DNA of 64,000 nucleotides. Source: Membranipora membranacea. Its lineage: Eukaryota > Bryozoa > Gymnolaemata > Cheilostomatida > Membraniporidae. The number at the start of each line of letters is the position of its first letter. Position 1 is the stretch's first letter. A program made the position numbers and the translations under genes. The stretch lies in assembly GCA_914767715.1 (NCBI GenBank), contig OU612067.1, forward strand, positions 11,346,001-11,410,000. The letters run 5' to 3'. Shown in pieces: positions 43,522 to 55,816 of this stretch. A model generated the notes under the pieces. That model was not told the origin of the DNA, ran no database searches, and saw only the letters and a program-made list of their open reading frames with translations.

Positions 43522-44628
43522 AAAGCGCTGTACGGGGCTGTACTGAAGACGTTAAATTCTCTAATCAAAGCTACTTCTCGGTTTGAACACTCATGAGACA
43601 CTTAGAGATTTTATTATTTATGTTGTATTGCTGATAAAACAAAAGGTGAATATCATAAAACTATTTGTAAGATAACAGACGTGGGTATTGACTCCACTTT
43701 GTTGTATAGGGAAGTACGTCGATCACTTGATCCACACATATGCTATGTGTATTGGATATAGATTGGGCAGAAACGCTATCTTCTGTGCGCCTTTTGTGAG
43801 TGGAGCAGGGTTTCAGTCCAATAAAATTAATAGACTTACAGATCGCCTATGATCCTTGGTGGATAGTTACGGGAGTCATTTCAAGATTCTCCTCTCTTCA
43901 AAACGCCTGGGTGCTGTCCATTTTCTTGCTTTGTATTATAAGCTGTTTATATCAATATTTTTAGCATAGAAACAATAAATCAAAGGAAGGAATGAACGAC
44001 TCCAATGGACCTCATGTCTTGCAAAATTTTCTTGCAGAGTGGACATTATTGGTACTTTTGTATAATAGGACAAAACTTTGTCGTTTTTTTGTCTGTGCAA
44101 CTCCTATAAAAATGTTGTGTGTGTCACATCAGTTTTATTCACAGGGCCATGCTAGTAAAAGGCTGTCACACCTGGTCATCAACAGCATGTGTACCAAGGA
44201 TATTTAGATAGAATCCTTTTTGAATCAATTGTATGGCATTGTAACCTCATTGGGGTCCAATATGGAAGATTTTTGAGAGATTTGGTGCCACATCTATTTG
44301 ACATAGTAATAATACATATGTGTCATCTATTCATAAATACTTAACAGCCTTATAGTGACTGCTGAACATGAGGCCTCCACATAGAATGAGAAGAACATGC
44401 TTACTTTCTGGATTTATCTTTATGGACTTAGGCCACTACCTCCAGTAAATATTTATAGGGATGGATAGAAATTCTATGAAAGCTATTCACATTTAATTGT
44501 GAAATCAATAATCAGGGTTGTATTCAAAAGGCATCAGCGATACACAGAATATCTTATTGAGAAGTGTTACCTGCACACAGTTGGTTGGTGGACCTGTCTG
44601 TCTGCTTGTTCGAGTTTAGAGTTCAGGA
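43522..44628. other. Spacer upstream of paralogue B, no gene seen
   Basis: Probable promoter region of the minus-strand gene. No other exon is supported. Confidence 0.45.
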
Positions 44629-44957
44629 ATGAACAAGGAGAGGCTAGGCTATATTATAACTCTGATGCTTATCAACCAAAGCTCAACGATTGCATCCAAT
44701 ATGGTGACTGTGTTTGAGGTTTTTGGGGTTGACAACATACCGCAACATTCAATGTTCAGCACATCTATTTTTAGTTGTGCTATAGCTTGTCTAGTGCATT
44801 CAAAATGCTGTGGATACACTTTTGGATCACAAGGAAATGAATCTGATCCCTACTGTCATGTATACAGCTGGCTGAACCAGGCGGAGGGGATGTGAAAGTA
44901 TTTACAGCGGCACCAGTAGCATATGCCTCATCTATTCTGATCTTAGGTGAGCACTTT
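44629..44957 (+). pseudogene. Possible PAN/apple-like domain exon with a frame break
   Basis: The frame to 44895 contains FEVFGVDNIP, then CAIACLVHSKCCGYTF and DPYCHVYSWLNQAEG. The cysteine spacing (SCxxACLxxxxCxxYxF) resembles PAN/apple domains, which mediate extracellular protein or glycan binding. The frame hits a TGA at 44893-44895 inside a GGGG run. In another frame the sequence continues open (VKVFTAAPVAYASSILIL) to a donor at 44947 (ttag|gtgagc). One missing G would explain this, either a real frameshift or a base-call error. No partner exon was found. Confidence 0.35.
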
Positions 44958-46260
44958 AAACTGTCTGTTTAATGCAATGTCGAATAGTGAATTAACATAT
45001 TGAATTCATTAGAAAGCTACTTAGAGGCGCTACTGTACTGACAAAGCTCGACTCAAGTTTGATGTGACAAGATTGTATGAAAAGATTCAGAGTAAAAAAA
45101 CATTTTTCCTCCGTCTCTAACAATGTAAGCACACCAAATGTTGGTAATGCAAGTGGTTGTTTTAGTTTCTAAATTGTCATCTTCGACAGCAAGGTGTCAA
45201 TTTATTATTACAGATACAATAATGTGACTGCAGAGTTATCAAGCACATTTTCTAAATTTCATAGTTTGAACGCGATAGATGGTGATTATGGTGTTAAAAC
45301 CTTTTTACTGGCTCACTCTGGTGTGAAGACCTCCCCATGACTGTAAATCAATTTGCACAAATTAGCTTTGGTGAGATGAGTAAAAATATGGAATCGTGTC
45401 TATGCTGCCAATCCCGGTAAATATATTCACTGTTTACAACAACGTCGATGCTTTATTCTGAGTGTGAGATACAATATTTTATGGATCATTGATGAGGATG
45501 ATACGGCTTTTTGGCCGATATTTTTCAGTACAATGACGATCTATACGTTATGAATATCAAACATTTTCTGTAGTGACAATTTGACTCAATGAAACTATTT
45601 TCCACAGCCCTCGAACTGAGACTACAGAATGTGTTGGTAAGCGTAGCCACGATAATGACATCAGCCCCCTGTCAGACTGCATCTGTGTTACGAAACCATG
45701 ATTGGTAGATATGTGAGAGTCACTGCTGTTGATGTGAACACCTCTCTGAATCTGCGAGAGGTTGAACTTCATGTGTACTAGGAATTAAAAATTATACACT
45801 TCATGTAAATACTTTATTATAATCACCGACCAGTGTATCATGACAAATGAAGCCGTGTGAAAAAGAAGAAATGGAATTAAATGAATCTTTTAAACAGAAG
45901 TTTATCATAATATGTTGTCCTACCAACATGCTGAGACAGCTGAAGCAAATCACTGCAAATTAATATTATTTAACAGAGAGTATTCACTTAACTCTGAATG
46001 GCATTTTCGGATTCTCTTCAATTTTAACACACTTCAGTTCCCAAGCAGAACAAGTGCAAATCTAATCGATGTTGTTCAGTGCACAGGTAAATTTGTATGT
46101 GACATGTCAATTTTAAACATTTAATTTGTCTTAAGATTAAACAAAATGACATTTTGTAGAATCTCATAATGTCTGCCCTGATAATCTATACTTTATCGTC
46201 CATTTTGTGGTTCGTTGATTTGTGAAATAATTGAAGTTTGAAGTTCGTTTATTACCACTT
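44958..46260. other. Spacer, no gene seen
   Basis: AT-rich sequence with only short frames, none supported by splice sites or domains. Confidence 0.4.
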
Positions 46261-46381
46261 CTTGTATTGTATTTTATTGTATTATATTGTATTTTGTTGT
46301 GTTGTATTGTATTTCTTTTTTTTATTGTATTGTATTTTATTTTATTTATTGAATTGTATTTGATTGTATTGTATTGTTTTG
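46261..46381. repeat. (TTGTA)n pentanucleotide microsatellite
   Basis: About 120 bases built from TTGTA and TTTTA variants, interrupted by a poly-T run. The open frame across it is low-complexity. Confidence 0.9.
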
Positions 46382-47427
46382 AAATGAAGCCAATAACACA
46401 CCAGGATAAGAAATCACATATATATAATATTCGGAACAGGTCTGTTTGTTGTTCCGCACTAATTTGGGTGATATCGGTCAGTTATAGCTTCATGAGAAGA
46501 TGTTCTGTGTTGTTGGTTCTTATGCTGTAAATCTAGATATTATCATGTACCAATTATAACCAAATTTATTGTAAGCACAACACCGTCATAATATTTTATA
46601 AAAACAAATGTTACTGTTTCCATCTGCTCACATCACACAATTATTTAACATTCCAACGCAATCCTACTATCAGTGCTGCTGTTTTCAGACTTTGCTTTGC
46701 AAAAATCTAGTGAGTTAGGAGAATGTAGCAGGAAATTCAATTATCTTTTAGTTTTTACCTCTAATCATGCTTCAAGTTCAGATTACATCAAAAGTAACAT
46801 ATCTCATTCCTAAAATTTCATCTAGGAAATCAACTTTATGCATTTTGAATTAAAATCTATAATTGTGTATGAAGCATCTTATCAAAATTCAAAGGCAAAT
46901 TTCAAGACTAGGAAATAATAAAAGTTGACGTTGCTCGTTATATAGGTATGCACCATTTTGGGAAATTAAATTCTGTACTAGTGTTTTGCCTTTGGAAATT
47001 AAGATCCTTTAATACCATTACATTGTATGTGAATTATTTGAGGTAATATATAGTTGGGGAATTTTGTCAGCCGAAAAAAGAAAGGGAGATAGATTCCAAC
47101 GAATCTTATAATTTATGACAAGGCTGAGAATGTGATGTCATGAACCAATTTTTTATCTCTCAAGTCAATTATTCATACACAATCAAATGGCTTAAACTTT
47201 ATCAACTGATCTATTATTTTATTTACGCAATGTGACAAATAGACTTCAGGTATAGAGAACAAATTTTATTCATGATCATTAATCATGCACCCTCCAAGAT
47301 AAGTTTCCAAACACGAACATTTTTCTCCAGATCGTGAGACACATTGGAAACTAGGTCATGTATTTAGTTGTTTGACCTACAAGTGAAAAGTGTCCGAATT
47401 AATCCAAAAGGTATATACAGGCTAGAA
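46382..47427. other. Spacer, no gene seen
   Basis: AT-rich sequence between the microsatellite and the SINE, without recognisable coding content. Confidence 0.4.
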
Positions 47428-47640
47428 CAACTCAGGTTGCTCAGTTGGTTAGAGCGCCAGTTTTTAACATTCAAAGTGTTGAAGGTCGTGAGTTCAAGTC
47501 CCACTGCAGTCCACTGACTACCGGGACTTGTTGGATCCTCATGTGTGCTCCGACCTGCCTACAAACTGAGAGCCAACGGGCTCCACCCATTCTTCGGAAC
47601 AAGGTGATTGACTGAACCCTGCAATTGTAACCAACATTTT
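47428..47640 (+). mobile_element. tRNA-derived SINE, copy 2
   Basis: Same family as 40627-40870: A box (GGTTGCTCAGTTGGTTAGAG), B box (GAGTTCAAGTCCC), then GACTACCGGGACTTGTTGGA and CTACAAACTGAGAG. The 3' part differs after the shared core. Confidence 0.8.
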
Positions 47641-48841
47641 AACCAATATTTTAATCTGGATATCATAAAGTTCTCAACAGAAGCCGTTTTCAATGACCAT
47701 CCCACAATAATAACACATAAATTAGGAATCTATTGCAACTGGGAAACCTCAATGTAGCCTGATGTGAAGAACAAAATAACATCTCTGAAAGAGAGCGATG
47801 AAAGGTGTTCAGAATTCTACTAATGACTTATTTGTAAAATTCAAATCAAATGAAAAATTTATCTATCGCAGCAAAATGTTATGATTAGGAATTGACATTA
47901 AAAGTAGAATTGGCCGCATGAAAATAATATATATTGCAAAGTTTATTTACAATTAGGCAAATGCCATGCGATTTTGTGACATCATATGAAACAGCATTTG
48001 CCTAGTCAGACAAAATTCGATTACAACACCGTCAGAATCTTTGTCGGGTTGTCGGGTGAGGAATCAGACTCAAACAAAACTAAATTTTTTTTTTCAGCAG
48101 TGCACATGAATCAAGGATTTGTTCAATGCACTGAGACTCCATCTGATTGACTCCCATTTTCATTTGATTCAAATGTTGCTTTCTATCTGAGATGAGTGAA
48201 AATCACCAGTTGACCTGAGTCATGGATGAGATTAACATCAAGAGAGAGGCTGATCAAAATCTCATTTTCAAAGAGATTGAGAAATCTGGAATGATAAGCT
48301 ATGCAGCAATATCCTCGAAAAAGACCATCAAGGAAAGCTAGGTAAGACCTGGGGATATGAGAATGGGATGGGATGAGGAAATTTTGACTGGAGTCAACAA
48401 CTAAGTATCAATGTAGGTTTTATTTATTGATGTTTGCTCAACATGAAGAAGGAATTTATTGTTGAAAAGAATTAGAAGTAGATGGTCATTGTAAAGGCAT
48501 TTGTGTCGTTGGCCAGGGTTCAACCACAGTTTAGACACAGGATGTCGGTATAACTAACCTTCATTTGAACTAAACTATGTCTCTTATCAATCTTCATCAC
48601 AGATGCCAAGTACCAGATGCATCAAACTAATAATATGGTAGAAGTTATTGTTTCTTTTGATCAATGACACTTTCTTAGATGAGGCTTTTATTCAAGATTC
48701 ATAAATGACTTTCCGAAATTCCAATGAAATCAAAATAAATGTACTGAATAAACAGGATGCCCATCATTGAATGCAAAAAGAATGCCAAATTAAGCGCTGT
48801 AATATTTTCAAATCTTATTTTGGATCTCTCATGATAAAGTA
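47641..48841. other. Spacer, one short charged ORF only
   Basis: A 41-codon frame starting at an ATG near 48221 (MDEINIKREADQN) ends in TAG directly before a donor-like gtaaga. No domain or partner exon is seen. Confidence 0.35.
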
Positions 48842-49620
48842 GTTATTGATGCTGCTGGTTTCACAACCTGTTATTTACTATCTGGATAGAGAAGAATGGG
48901 TGAGTTCTTAGCTCTACACCATGAGGTAAGTTATATAGCCTGCCATTGCAATCTTTGGGTGTTGCTATCGGGGGAAAATTCTTGCATTTGAGCTGTCATG
49001 AAAATTAAATATTTATGGCTACTCTCTACAACATCAACTCAGCTGGCATAGAGAGTGTCAACACAGGAAGTAAACACTGAGAAAATAAATGCTGGTCGAA
49101 ATAGACTAGAGTTAGGCATGATTGACCAACCATTTTTATTCACGGGCTGCGGATTTGAAGGGGGTAAAACAACACAGCTGCTTCCTGTTAAGGGAAGAAT
49201 TTTATTTAATTATTATGATAAGTAAAACACAAAAATATGGTGGGACAATACCATAAAAATATAAATAAGTAAGGCAAAAGTCTATGTGCATGAAGGTAAA
49301 TTTATTTTTCAGTCTCATTCCCATTGTTGTCAGCTAGCAAACACTAATATGAAACACCCAGTTGATTTCAAAAACTCGACTGTATCCTGGAAAGTATGTG
49401 TGACCAATGTACCCTTTTGTTGATGACACCAGGAGACCACAAAGTCACACTGAGGCTTATTGAATACAAGGGATTGACTGCTAGTAGAAAAGAGGTAGAG
49501 GAGTGTGTTGTCTAGTAGATTTTCCTCTGTAAGTTTGAAACTGTATTTGACATACATTTGAACTGGTAAACAACGTAGACATATCAGCTAACTTTGTTTG
49601 CTTCTAATAATTCCGCATGA
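48842..49620. repeat. Diverged segmental duplication 1, copy 1
   Basis: It aligns with 59942-60060 plus 60791-61420: GCTGCTGGTTTCAC, then ATCTGGATAGAGAAGAATGG, CATCAACTCAGCTGG, AATAGACTAGAGTTAGGCAT and further blocks in the same order. The copies differ by substitutions and small indels. Copy 1 lacks the 722-bp insertion present in copy 2. Confidence 0.75.
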
Positions 49621-50589
49621 CATCGCTAACTTTGCCTTGGAATGGCTTGTTCCTTTCTTGTTTTTATCATAGTTTGCTTTAATTATTATCATTATTATTA
49701 AATCACATACTGAATCAAGTAGTTAGAGCTACATTGATGAGAGGATTACTATTATCATAATTACTTGTACGTACATAGAACACAATCTTTTCCTGAAGGA
49801 TAATTCTATTGTTAGCGTTAAATATGAGGCGCTCTTTCTCTTTTACTTGATACTTTTTTCTTTCTTTTTTATACACTTTATTAGCTGTTCAGTGCTTAAG
49901 GCCAATGAGAACATGCGTACATCGAAATTAAATGTTTACTTATAGTGGTGATTGCGAGAAAAAAAATAAAAAAGTCTGGTCAGGTTTTCCAAAGACAAAA
50001 CTAAAATTCATTGCATTTACATGTAGCTAAAAAATAGTGATTTACTTAGGAGAGCTGTTCTACTGTGTAAAATGGGCTTGTCTCATAACCTGGCACTATG
50101 CCTGTTGATGGATTGCTTTTGTGGGATGTGGTGGTGTAGCCTGTGGTTCTCGTCAGACAGTACTTTAGAAACATGGCCACTACATAATTTGCTCAACACG
50201 TAATTTATTCTTCGGATCTTAGATTTGTCGAGACACTTGGGGTAGGAAGCTATTTTGGGGAAAATAAGTCTCAAACACAAACTTTGATGTCTTTCAATGA
50301 GGTCTTTCCTATACATACTTGAATATCAAATATCTTTTGATGTTAGTCCTGATTCCGTTCAAATCTCATAACTCTGTTAAATGAGTATGAATGAGCAAAT
50401 ACAAGGTACAAACCCTCTCATGATACGATCAGGCCAGGGAAAAGTTTGCATCCATTATTGGCATTGTGCCAATTCCCTTGCTTGCTCAAATATCAGCCAT
50501 GGATGAATGGTCCATAGCAGATGTTTGTTATGATTGGTACAGTTGCATTAAAAAACATGCCGTGGGGCTAAAAATTAAACACTTCTTCG
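49621..50589. other. Spacer, no gene seen
   Basis: AT-rich, no supported exon. The minus frame at 50083-50316 has no domain. Confidence 0.4.
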
Positions 50590-51950
50590 GGGAGCAGAGT
50601 ATAATTATAGTGCTTAGTTTCTGATGTATTTACACGTTTTCCTTGTGACTCCGAGTAAAGGGAGGGTACAAACATGGCAGCGTATGACAAGCTCTACCTG
50701 AGCAATACAACCACAGGTATGAAGTATATATCTTAATTGCAGCTAGGGGTGGAACGGATCAGGGTTGGGCAACCTCGGATCGGATATCGGATCGGTCTAT
50801 ATATTCAACCTCGGATCGGATCCGGACCCGGATAACGCGTAAAAACGCTAAATTTACCAGTCACAGCAGCTCTTCTTTTGCACCATAATATACAATTAAG
50901 GTCATTGAATACATGGATAAACACCGTCAACAATCTCTTCCCTGAACCATTACCCTAATTCAAATGTGCACATATCAGCTTGGATATATTTCTTTACAGG
51001 AGCAACTTATCACTCAAACAGCGCAAGGATCACACAAACAGATTATTTGAAAAGATCATTTAATGAGTTCTAAGATCTCTTGACAACGAGAATTTTTGCA
51101 TAGGCACTCAATTTGCCAGGATCACTCAAATCCCGATGTTAAAAATCATTGAGTTTGAACAAACTCCCTGCTCCTATGTCCCAACAGGGAGGTATATCCC
51201 ACCCTCCCTGGTCCCAAACTCTCTGTTGTGATTAGGGATAGGAATTTTCCTCCTACTTTGAAAAAGCAGAAGAGGATAATTATTTTGTTCATCAACCTAG
51301 ACATTTTGTTACAAGGAACATCATTGGACAAATTTTTGTCTTATGTCAAAACGATCTGAGTAAAGATGCTTCTATCAATTTCAGCAGAAAAAACACATCC
51401 ATCAAATTTAATCAGCAACAATATAGATAGCTATGAAAATGAGATAGGTATTGAATGCCTACTGATCACCACTGAGTGCATTCAGCCAAACTCAATTATC
51501 TTATCTGAACTACAAATTAATGACTATCATACTTCCTCCCTTGTCATTTTCAGTGAGATAAATGATGCTAAGTAAGTGTTGATTAAAAACGCATCATCTC
51601 GGATCAGGCATATCACATATCCGACCCGGTTTGTGGTTGGATCCGAGGTCAAATATCCAAAATTCAACTCCAACCTCAAGAGGTCGTTCCACCCCTAATT
51701 GCAGCTTAACCTAGCTATATAAAGCAATCACAACATTATATTCAGTATACTGATGAGTGATGATTGATCATAACCAATATTATCATATTTTATTAATAAT
51801 GATCTGCTGGGGAAAATTCAAACTCCCCATTCTTGTATGTTGATGGAGCCAAAATAGTTCCGTTACGATTCACAATTACAATGGTACTATAAGCTCATCA
51901 CGATTTGCTTAGTGTATTATGTATGAATAATTATGAGGAGACTTGGGTGA
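50590..51950. repeat. Diverged segmental duplication 2, copy 1 (interrupted by a hAT element)
   Basis: Sequence before the insert (TAGTGCTTAGTTTCTGATGT, CTTGTGACTC, GAAGTATATATC) and after it (AATAATGATCTGCTGGGGAA, CATCACGATTTGCTTAGTGT) matches 53230-53950 in the same order. Confidence 0.8.
50744..51697. mobile_element. Non-autonomous hAT element, 954 bp
   Basis: Both ends carry the inverted repeat TAGGGGTGGAACG, and the element is flanked by a perfect 8-bp duplication ATTGCAGC (50736-50743 and 51698-51705). These are hAT hallmarks. Near the left end are repeats of CGGATCGGAT, with a related block near the right end. A 69-codon frame at 51366-51575 is not transposase-like. The paralogous copy at 53.38 kb shows the empty site. 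Confidence 0.88.
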
Positions 51951-53229
51951 CATTGGGGACATGTAGAAAAAATATTGTTGCTACAATTGAAGTCATTTTC
52001 GGAAGGTGTCAAAGTACAATCTTCTAAAAAACCGAGCTGTTGAACATGTTTTGATATTCTTATTGACTTCTAATTATCACAGAGAGTTGATTTTCGGACA
52101 ACCGCACCATCATATTTTTACGCAGAGAAGAACATTTTATTGAATCTTTCAGATTAAATGCAAGCATGTGATTGCTTATTCTTGGTTATATATATCTATA
52201 TATTTAGCATACCGGCTTCAATCTCTGACTATCACTATGGTAGTATGGCATGGGCCTAAATATTAGCCTAATGAAAAGGTGTTGTCTAAGAATTAAATAA
52301 GCTTTATTGTTCCTGTAATTATTGTGGTTGAATTTAAGAATTTGTTAATTTTTTTATTTTTATTACAAAAGTACATAAATTATGATATCTCCTTGGTCAT
52401 ATTTTGAATGACTTATGATGTTGTTTTATTAAGTCATCTAATTTGACAGAAGTTGCTGACACAATGTGCATTCAGGGATTCCCACTTTGTCGCTATTGGT
52501 AGAAATCTACCTTACAACTTGTCTTGCAGTTTCCTGTTTGCCAGATTTTTATTAGTGGAAATCATCCTTACAACTTGTCTTGCAGTTTCCTGTTTACTCA
52601 GTTTTTATTGGTGGAAATCACCCTTGCAACTTGTCTCGCTATTTCCTGTTTAGGGGTTTTCCTACATTCCCACGTTCCTATTGGTGGAATCTGTATTTCG
52701 TTGTACCAGTGTGTTATCAACAACCATTTTTTTACTATAAATACGAGAACTCGCTGGGTTTTAAAGTAGAGCTAGTCTGATCTCAGTCATACACTTATAT
52801 AATTTACTTGAAGAATATCAAATACAAGGAGATATCATTCTAACACCTGTTTAGACTGCTGATAATCTTGTGGGATACATAATAATACATCCTCATACTT
52901 AAAAATTACAACATGGATAGTCACAGGCTGATCAAAGGACTTTGGTGATATAAAACGGGTACATACCTGAGAAGAATTCATGTTGGAGACAGTGTAGATA
53001 TTCGGTTGAAACATGTACTTGATCGCACCGGGATAGTCATGACATTATTGTTCTCAGAAAAGAGAAGATAATCACACAAACAGTTTAAATCTTTCCACTT
53101 CACTATCTTTGATTGTAGCCATGTTATACCTAGGTTCCAGAACAGAACAGTTACAGTAATGATCTATCATCTTTTCATCTCTCATATTGCAGCGAGACAA
53201 GACAGTTTTTTAGAACTTTTCACAGCAGA
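51951..53229. other. Spacer containing a 56-bp tandem repeat, otherwise nothing seen
   Basis: No exon with splice support. Open frames across 52453-52780 derive from the tandem repeat. Confidence 0.4.
52487..52690. repeat. 56-bp tandem repeat, about 3.5 copies
   Basis: CTTACAACTTGTC starts at 52511 and 52567, and CTTGCAACTTGTC at 52623. Each unit also contains TTTCCTGTTT and TATTGGTGGAAATC. The 56-bp period is not a multiple of three, so the frames it opens are not a repeated protein. Confidence 0.85.
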
Positions 53230-53950
53230 TCAGTTTTACAGCTGAGTGTAATTCTAGTGCTTAGTTTCTGATGTCTTCCTTGTGACTCTGAGTAAAGGAA
53301 GGGTACAACATGGCAGCAATGACACGCTAAACCTGACCAAGACAAACACAGGTGTGAAGTATATATCATAATTGCAGCTTGAACTGGCTAGATCAGGGGG
53401 GCCCAACCTTTTCATTGAGGGGGCCGCATTTACATATTGCAATGTCCCTGGGGGCCCGCAACCTCGCCATAAATCAAACATTCATATATAGGTGTGCAGT
53501 ATTTTCATCTCCGCAGTGGGGAATTTACTTATTGGAGCTCACTCAAATGCAATGGTTGGGGAATTCCAAAATACTGTGACTAGATGTAGAGCGTTTCTTA
53601 TTATTGTACAAATGAGGAATGTAATAGATATAGGGGTAAAAAGTGTTTTCGGGACTACGCGATTCTCTCAGACGGGTCAGGGGGCCGCATAAAGGGCTAG
53701 ATAAAAGAATCACCACATTATGGATCAATGAATCCTTTAGCCACCAGCTTCCATTATCATGCAGTTTACAGATGATTGATCATATTTTATTAATAATGAT
53801 CTGCTGGGGAAACTTCAAACTCCCCATTTTGGTATGCGGATGAAACCAAACTAGTTCCGTAACGATTCCCAACTACAATGGTAATATAATATCATCACGA
53901 TTTGCTTAGTGTATCATGTATGATATATTATGAGGAGGCCTGGGTGAGCG
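53230..53950. repeat. Diverged segmental duplication 2, copy 2 (interrupted by another insertion)
   Basis: Matches 50590-51950 on both sides of its own insertion at 53394-53694. It lacks the 954-bp hAT element and shows the pre-insertion sequence ATAATTGCAGCTTGAACTGG. Confidence 0.8.
53394..53694. mobile_element. hAT-like 301-bp insertion with GGCTAGAT target duplication
   Basis: A perfect 8-bp duplication GGCTAGAT flanks the insert (53386-53393 and 53695-53702). The left end begins CAGGGGGGCCCAACCTTTTC, a hAT-like terminus. The right end (GGGGGCCGCATAAAG) is not its inverted copy, so the element is atypical or 3'-truncated. Copy 1 of the duplication has an uninterrupted counterpart of this site near 51715. 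Confidence 0.65.
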
Positions 53951-54500
53951 TAACTATGGATAATTTAACAGGGTGTGCTTTTCAGTCCAAAATTGCGGAA
54001 AGTTCAATTTCCGAGTCTATCCAAAGGGTTAGTCAGTTCACTTATACAAAGTTTTATGTGTTTGATGTTGATTCTCTAGCGTACCATATTTCATCAACCA
54101 TCACTATTCTCTACATTTATGTATCACTCCATCTGCAATAAATGAGCTGCAAATTCAATTGCAAAATGCAAAAATTTGTTCTTGAACATCTATGAACTCT
54201 CACTATCTAAATATAGGTGTAGTTATCTCAGTTTTAACATCTCGTCCCATATAACATTATACACTCATAAACACATTTCTTTTATTATTACAACAAATAA
54301 TTATGATACAATAACAAAAGATTTACATTCTGAATATATGTCCAAATCACTGAACTGGTTTCAAACATGTTTAGCAGTAAAAGAGCAACAGAAATCAAGC
54401 AAGCAGTTCAACACCATCTTTTACAAAAATTTAATGCCGAAAAAGGAATATATTGCTTTTGTAAACAGTCAAAAGGAACATTGAAACATGTTAGCTCTAA

Positions 54501-55650
54501 CCATCGACTTAATATACTACCTAGACAGGCCAATAGCGTTCAATACTGTCCCACTTAAATAGCGCGACATGACGTAATTAGTTTGTGCTGTGAGCCATAG
54601 TTTACTATATATCCATCAATGAAAAATGTTATTTTGTGGCTCAGACTGGGTTCTATAGTAATAGCCATTATTCATACTAAACCTTAGCTCATACCAACAA
54701 AAATTTATTGCATGCTGCGGAGGTTATTGCTTGTGAGCAGCTGTGTTGCATATGAGCAAGCAACTCTCGGCTGAGTCAGCAATAATGCTGGTTATTATTT
54801 GGCCAGAATTTGTTTTCCAGTCTTGGAAATTATTAGAATCACCGCTTCCATCTTTTTTCCTCTGTAGTTTCATCATTACATGTAATTCCATGTTTGACAT
54901 TCACTGTTGACGCCGATATCACATTGATAAACTCAAAGAACAGTACCGGCATCGGCAAAATTAAGTTTGGCCACAGTAAAGGCCATTACGTTTTGACTAC
55001 AGTACTGAAGTATAATAGTTTTAAGTAATTGTCAATATACTAGCTTCATCATACGTACTCAGGAACAACAGCTATCTGTAGTTTGCATACTCATTTAACA
55101 GCACAGATATATTCTTCCTTGTGAAGCGACAATAAAATTAGCAATCCAATTTGAGCAGACTGGTTGTGTTCAGTCACAACTAGGAATAATTTTGAAGAAA
55201 AAAACGATGATGGTGGTGGTGGTGATAAGATCTGGCTCATACAACAAAATATTTTGATATTGTGTTATATGTATTCTTTACATTTTTATAGTAGTGATGG
55301 AAGTGCTGAGGGTAAATGGCTGTATTTATTTCAATGTTTATTGGCTAATGATTGTCTCTTATCATAAAAAGTTCTGATTCTGGTGACAAATTATTTATAC
55401 CATCTCGTGCGGAAAGGTCTTTTACATACACTCACCTTTTTTTTTTGTGTTTGAATAATAAGGGGCCGGACAGGGGTTGATATCATGCCCACCGTCCCTT
55501 GATTTTTCACATTATTTCATTGAATGGTATATAGCAAACTATGGCTCACAGCACAAACTAATTACGTCATGTTGTCCTACTTAAGTGGGACACATTATGA
55601 TCAGTGAAGCATAAGCATTGTCCTGTCTAGGTAGTATATTAAGTCTATGG
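54501..55650. mobile_element. Long-TIR DNA element, about 1.15 kb (MULE-like form)
   Basis: Arms of about 130 bp at 54501-54640 and 55510-55650 are inverted copies. They share GACTTAATATACTACC, TGTCCCACTTAA, CATGACGTAATTAGTTTGTG and CTGTGAGCCATAGTTT in mirrored order. The direct repeat CTCTAA, or GCTCTAACCA if the ambiguous overlap is counted, flanks the element. The interior has no transposase. Long TIRs with a 9-10 bp duplication would suggest Mutator-like, but the boundary ambiguity leaves this open. Confidence 0.7.
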
Positions 55651-55816
55651 CTCTAACCAAAGATTTGATTTGATTTTTTACGGTTTAGCTAGCTGAACTG
55701 AATATAAAGCAGTGGAAGAACGATAAAAATAAAGCAAAAATTTTAATGTAGTTTTTGGTATATCAGTGGTTGATGTAACAAAAGTGTAACATAGGCTATG
55801 TATAGCCTTGAAACTT

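Noticed and set aside
52453-52780. Overlapping hydrophobic open frames
   Set aside because: Produced by the 56-bp tandem repeat read in successive frames.
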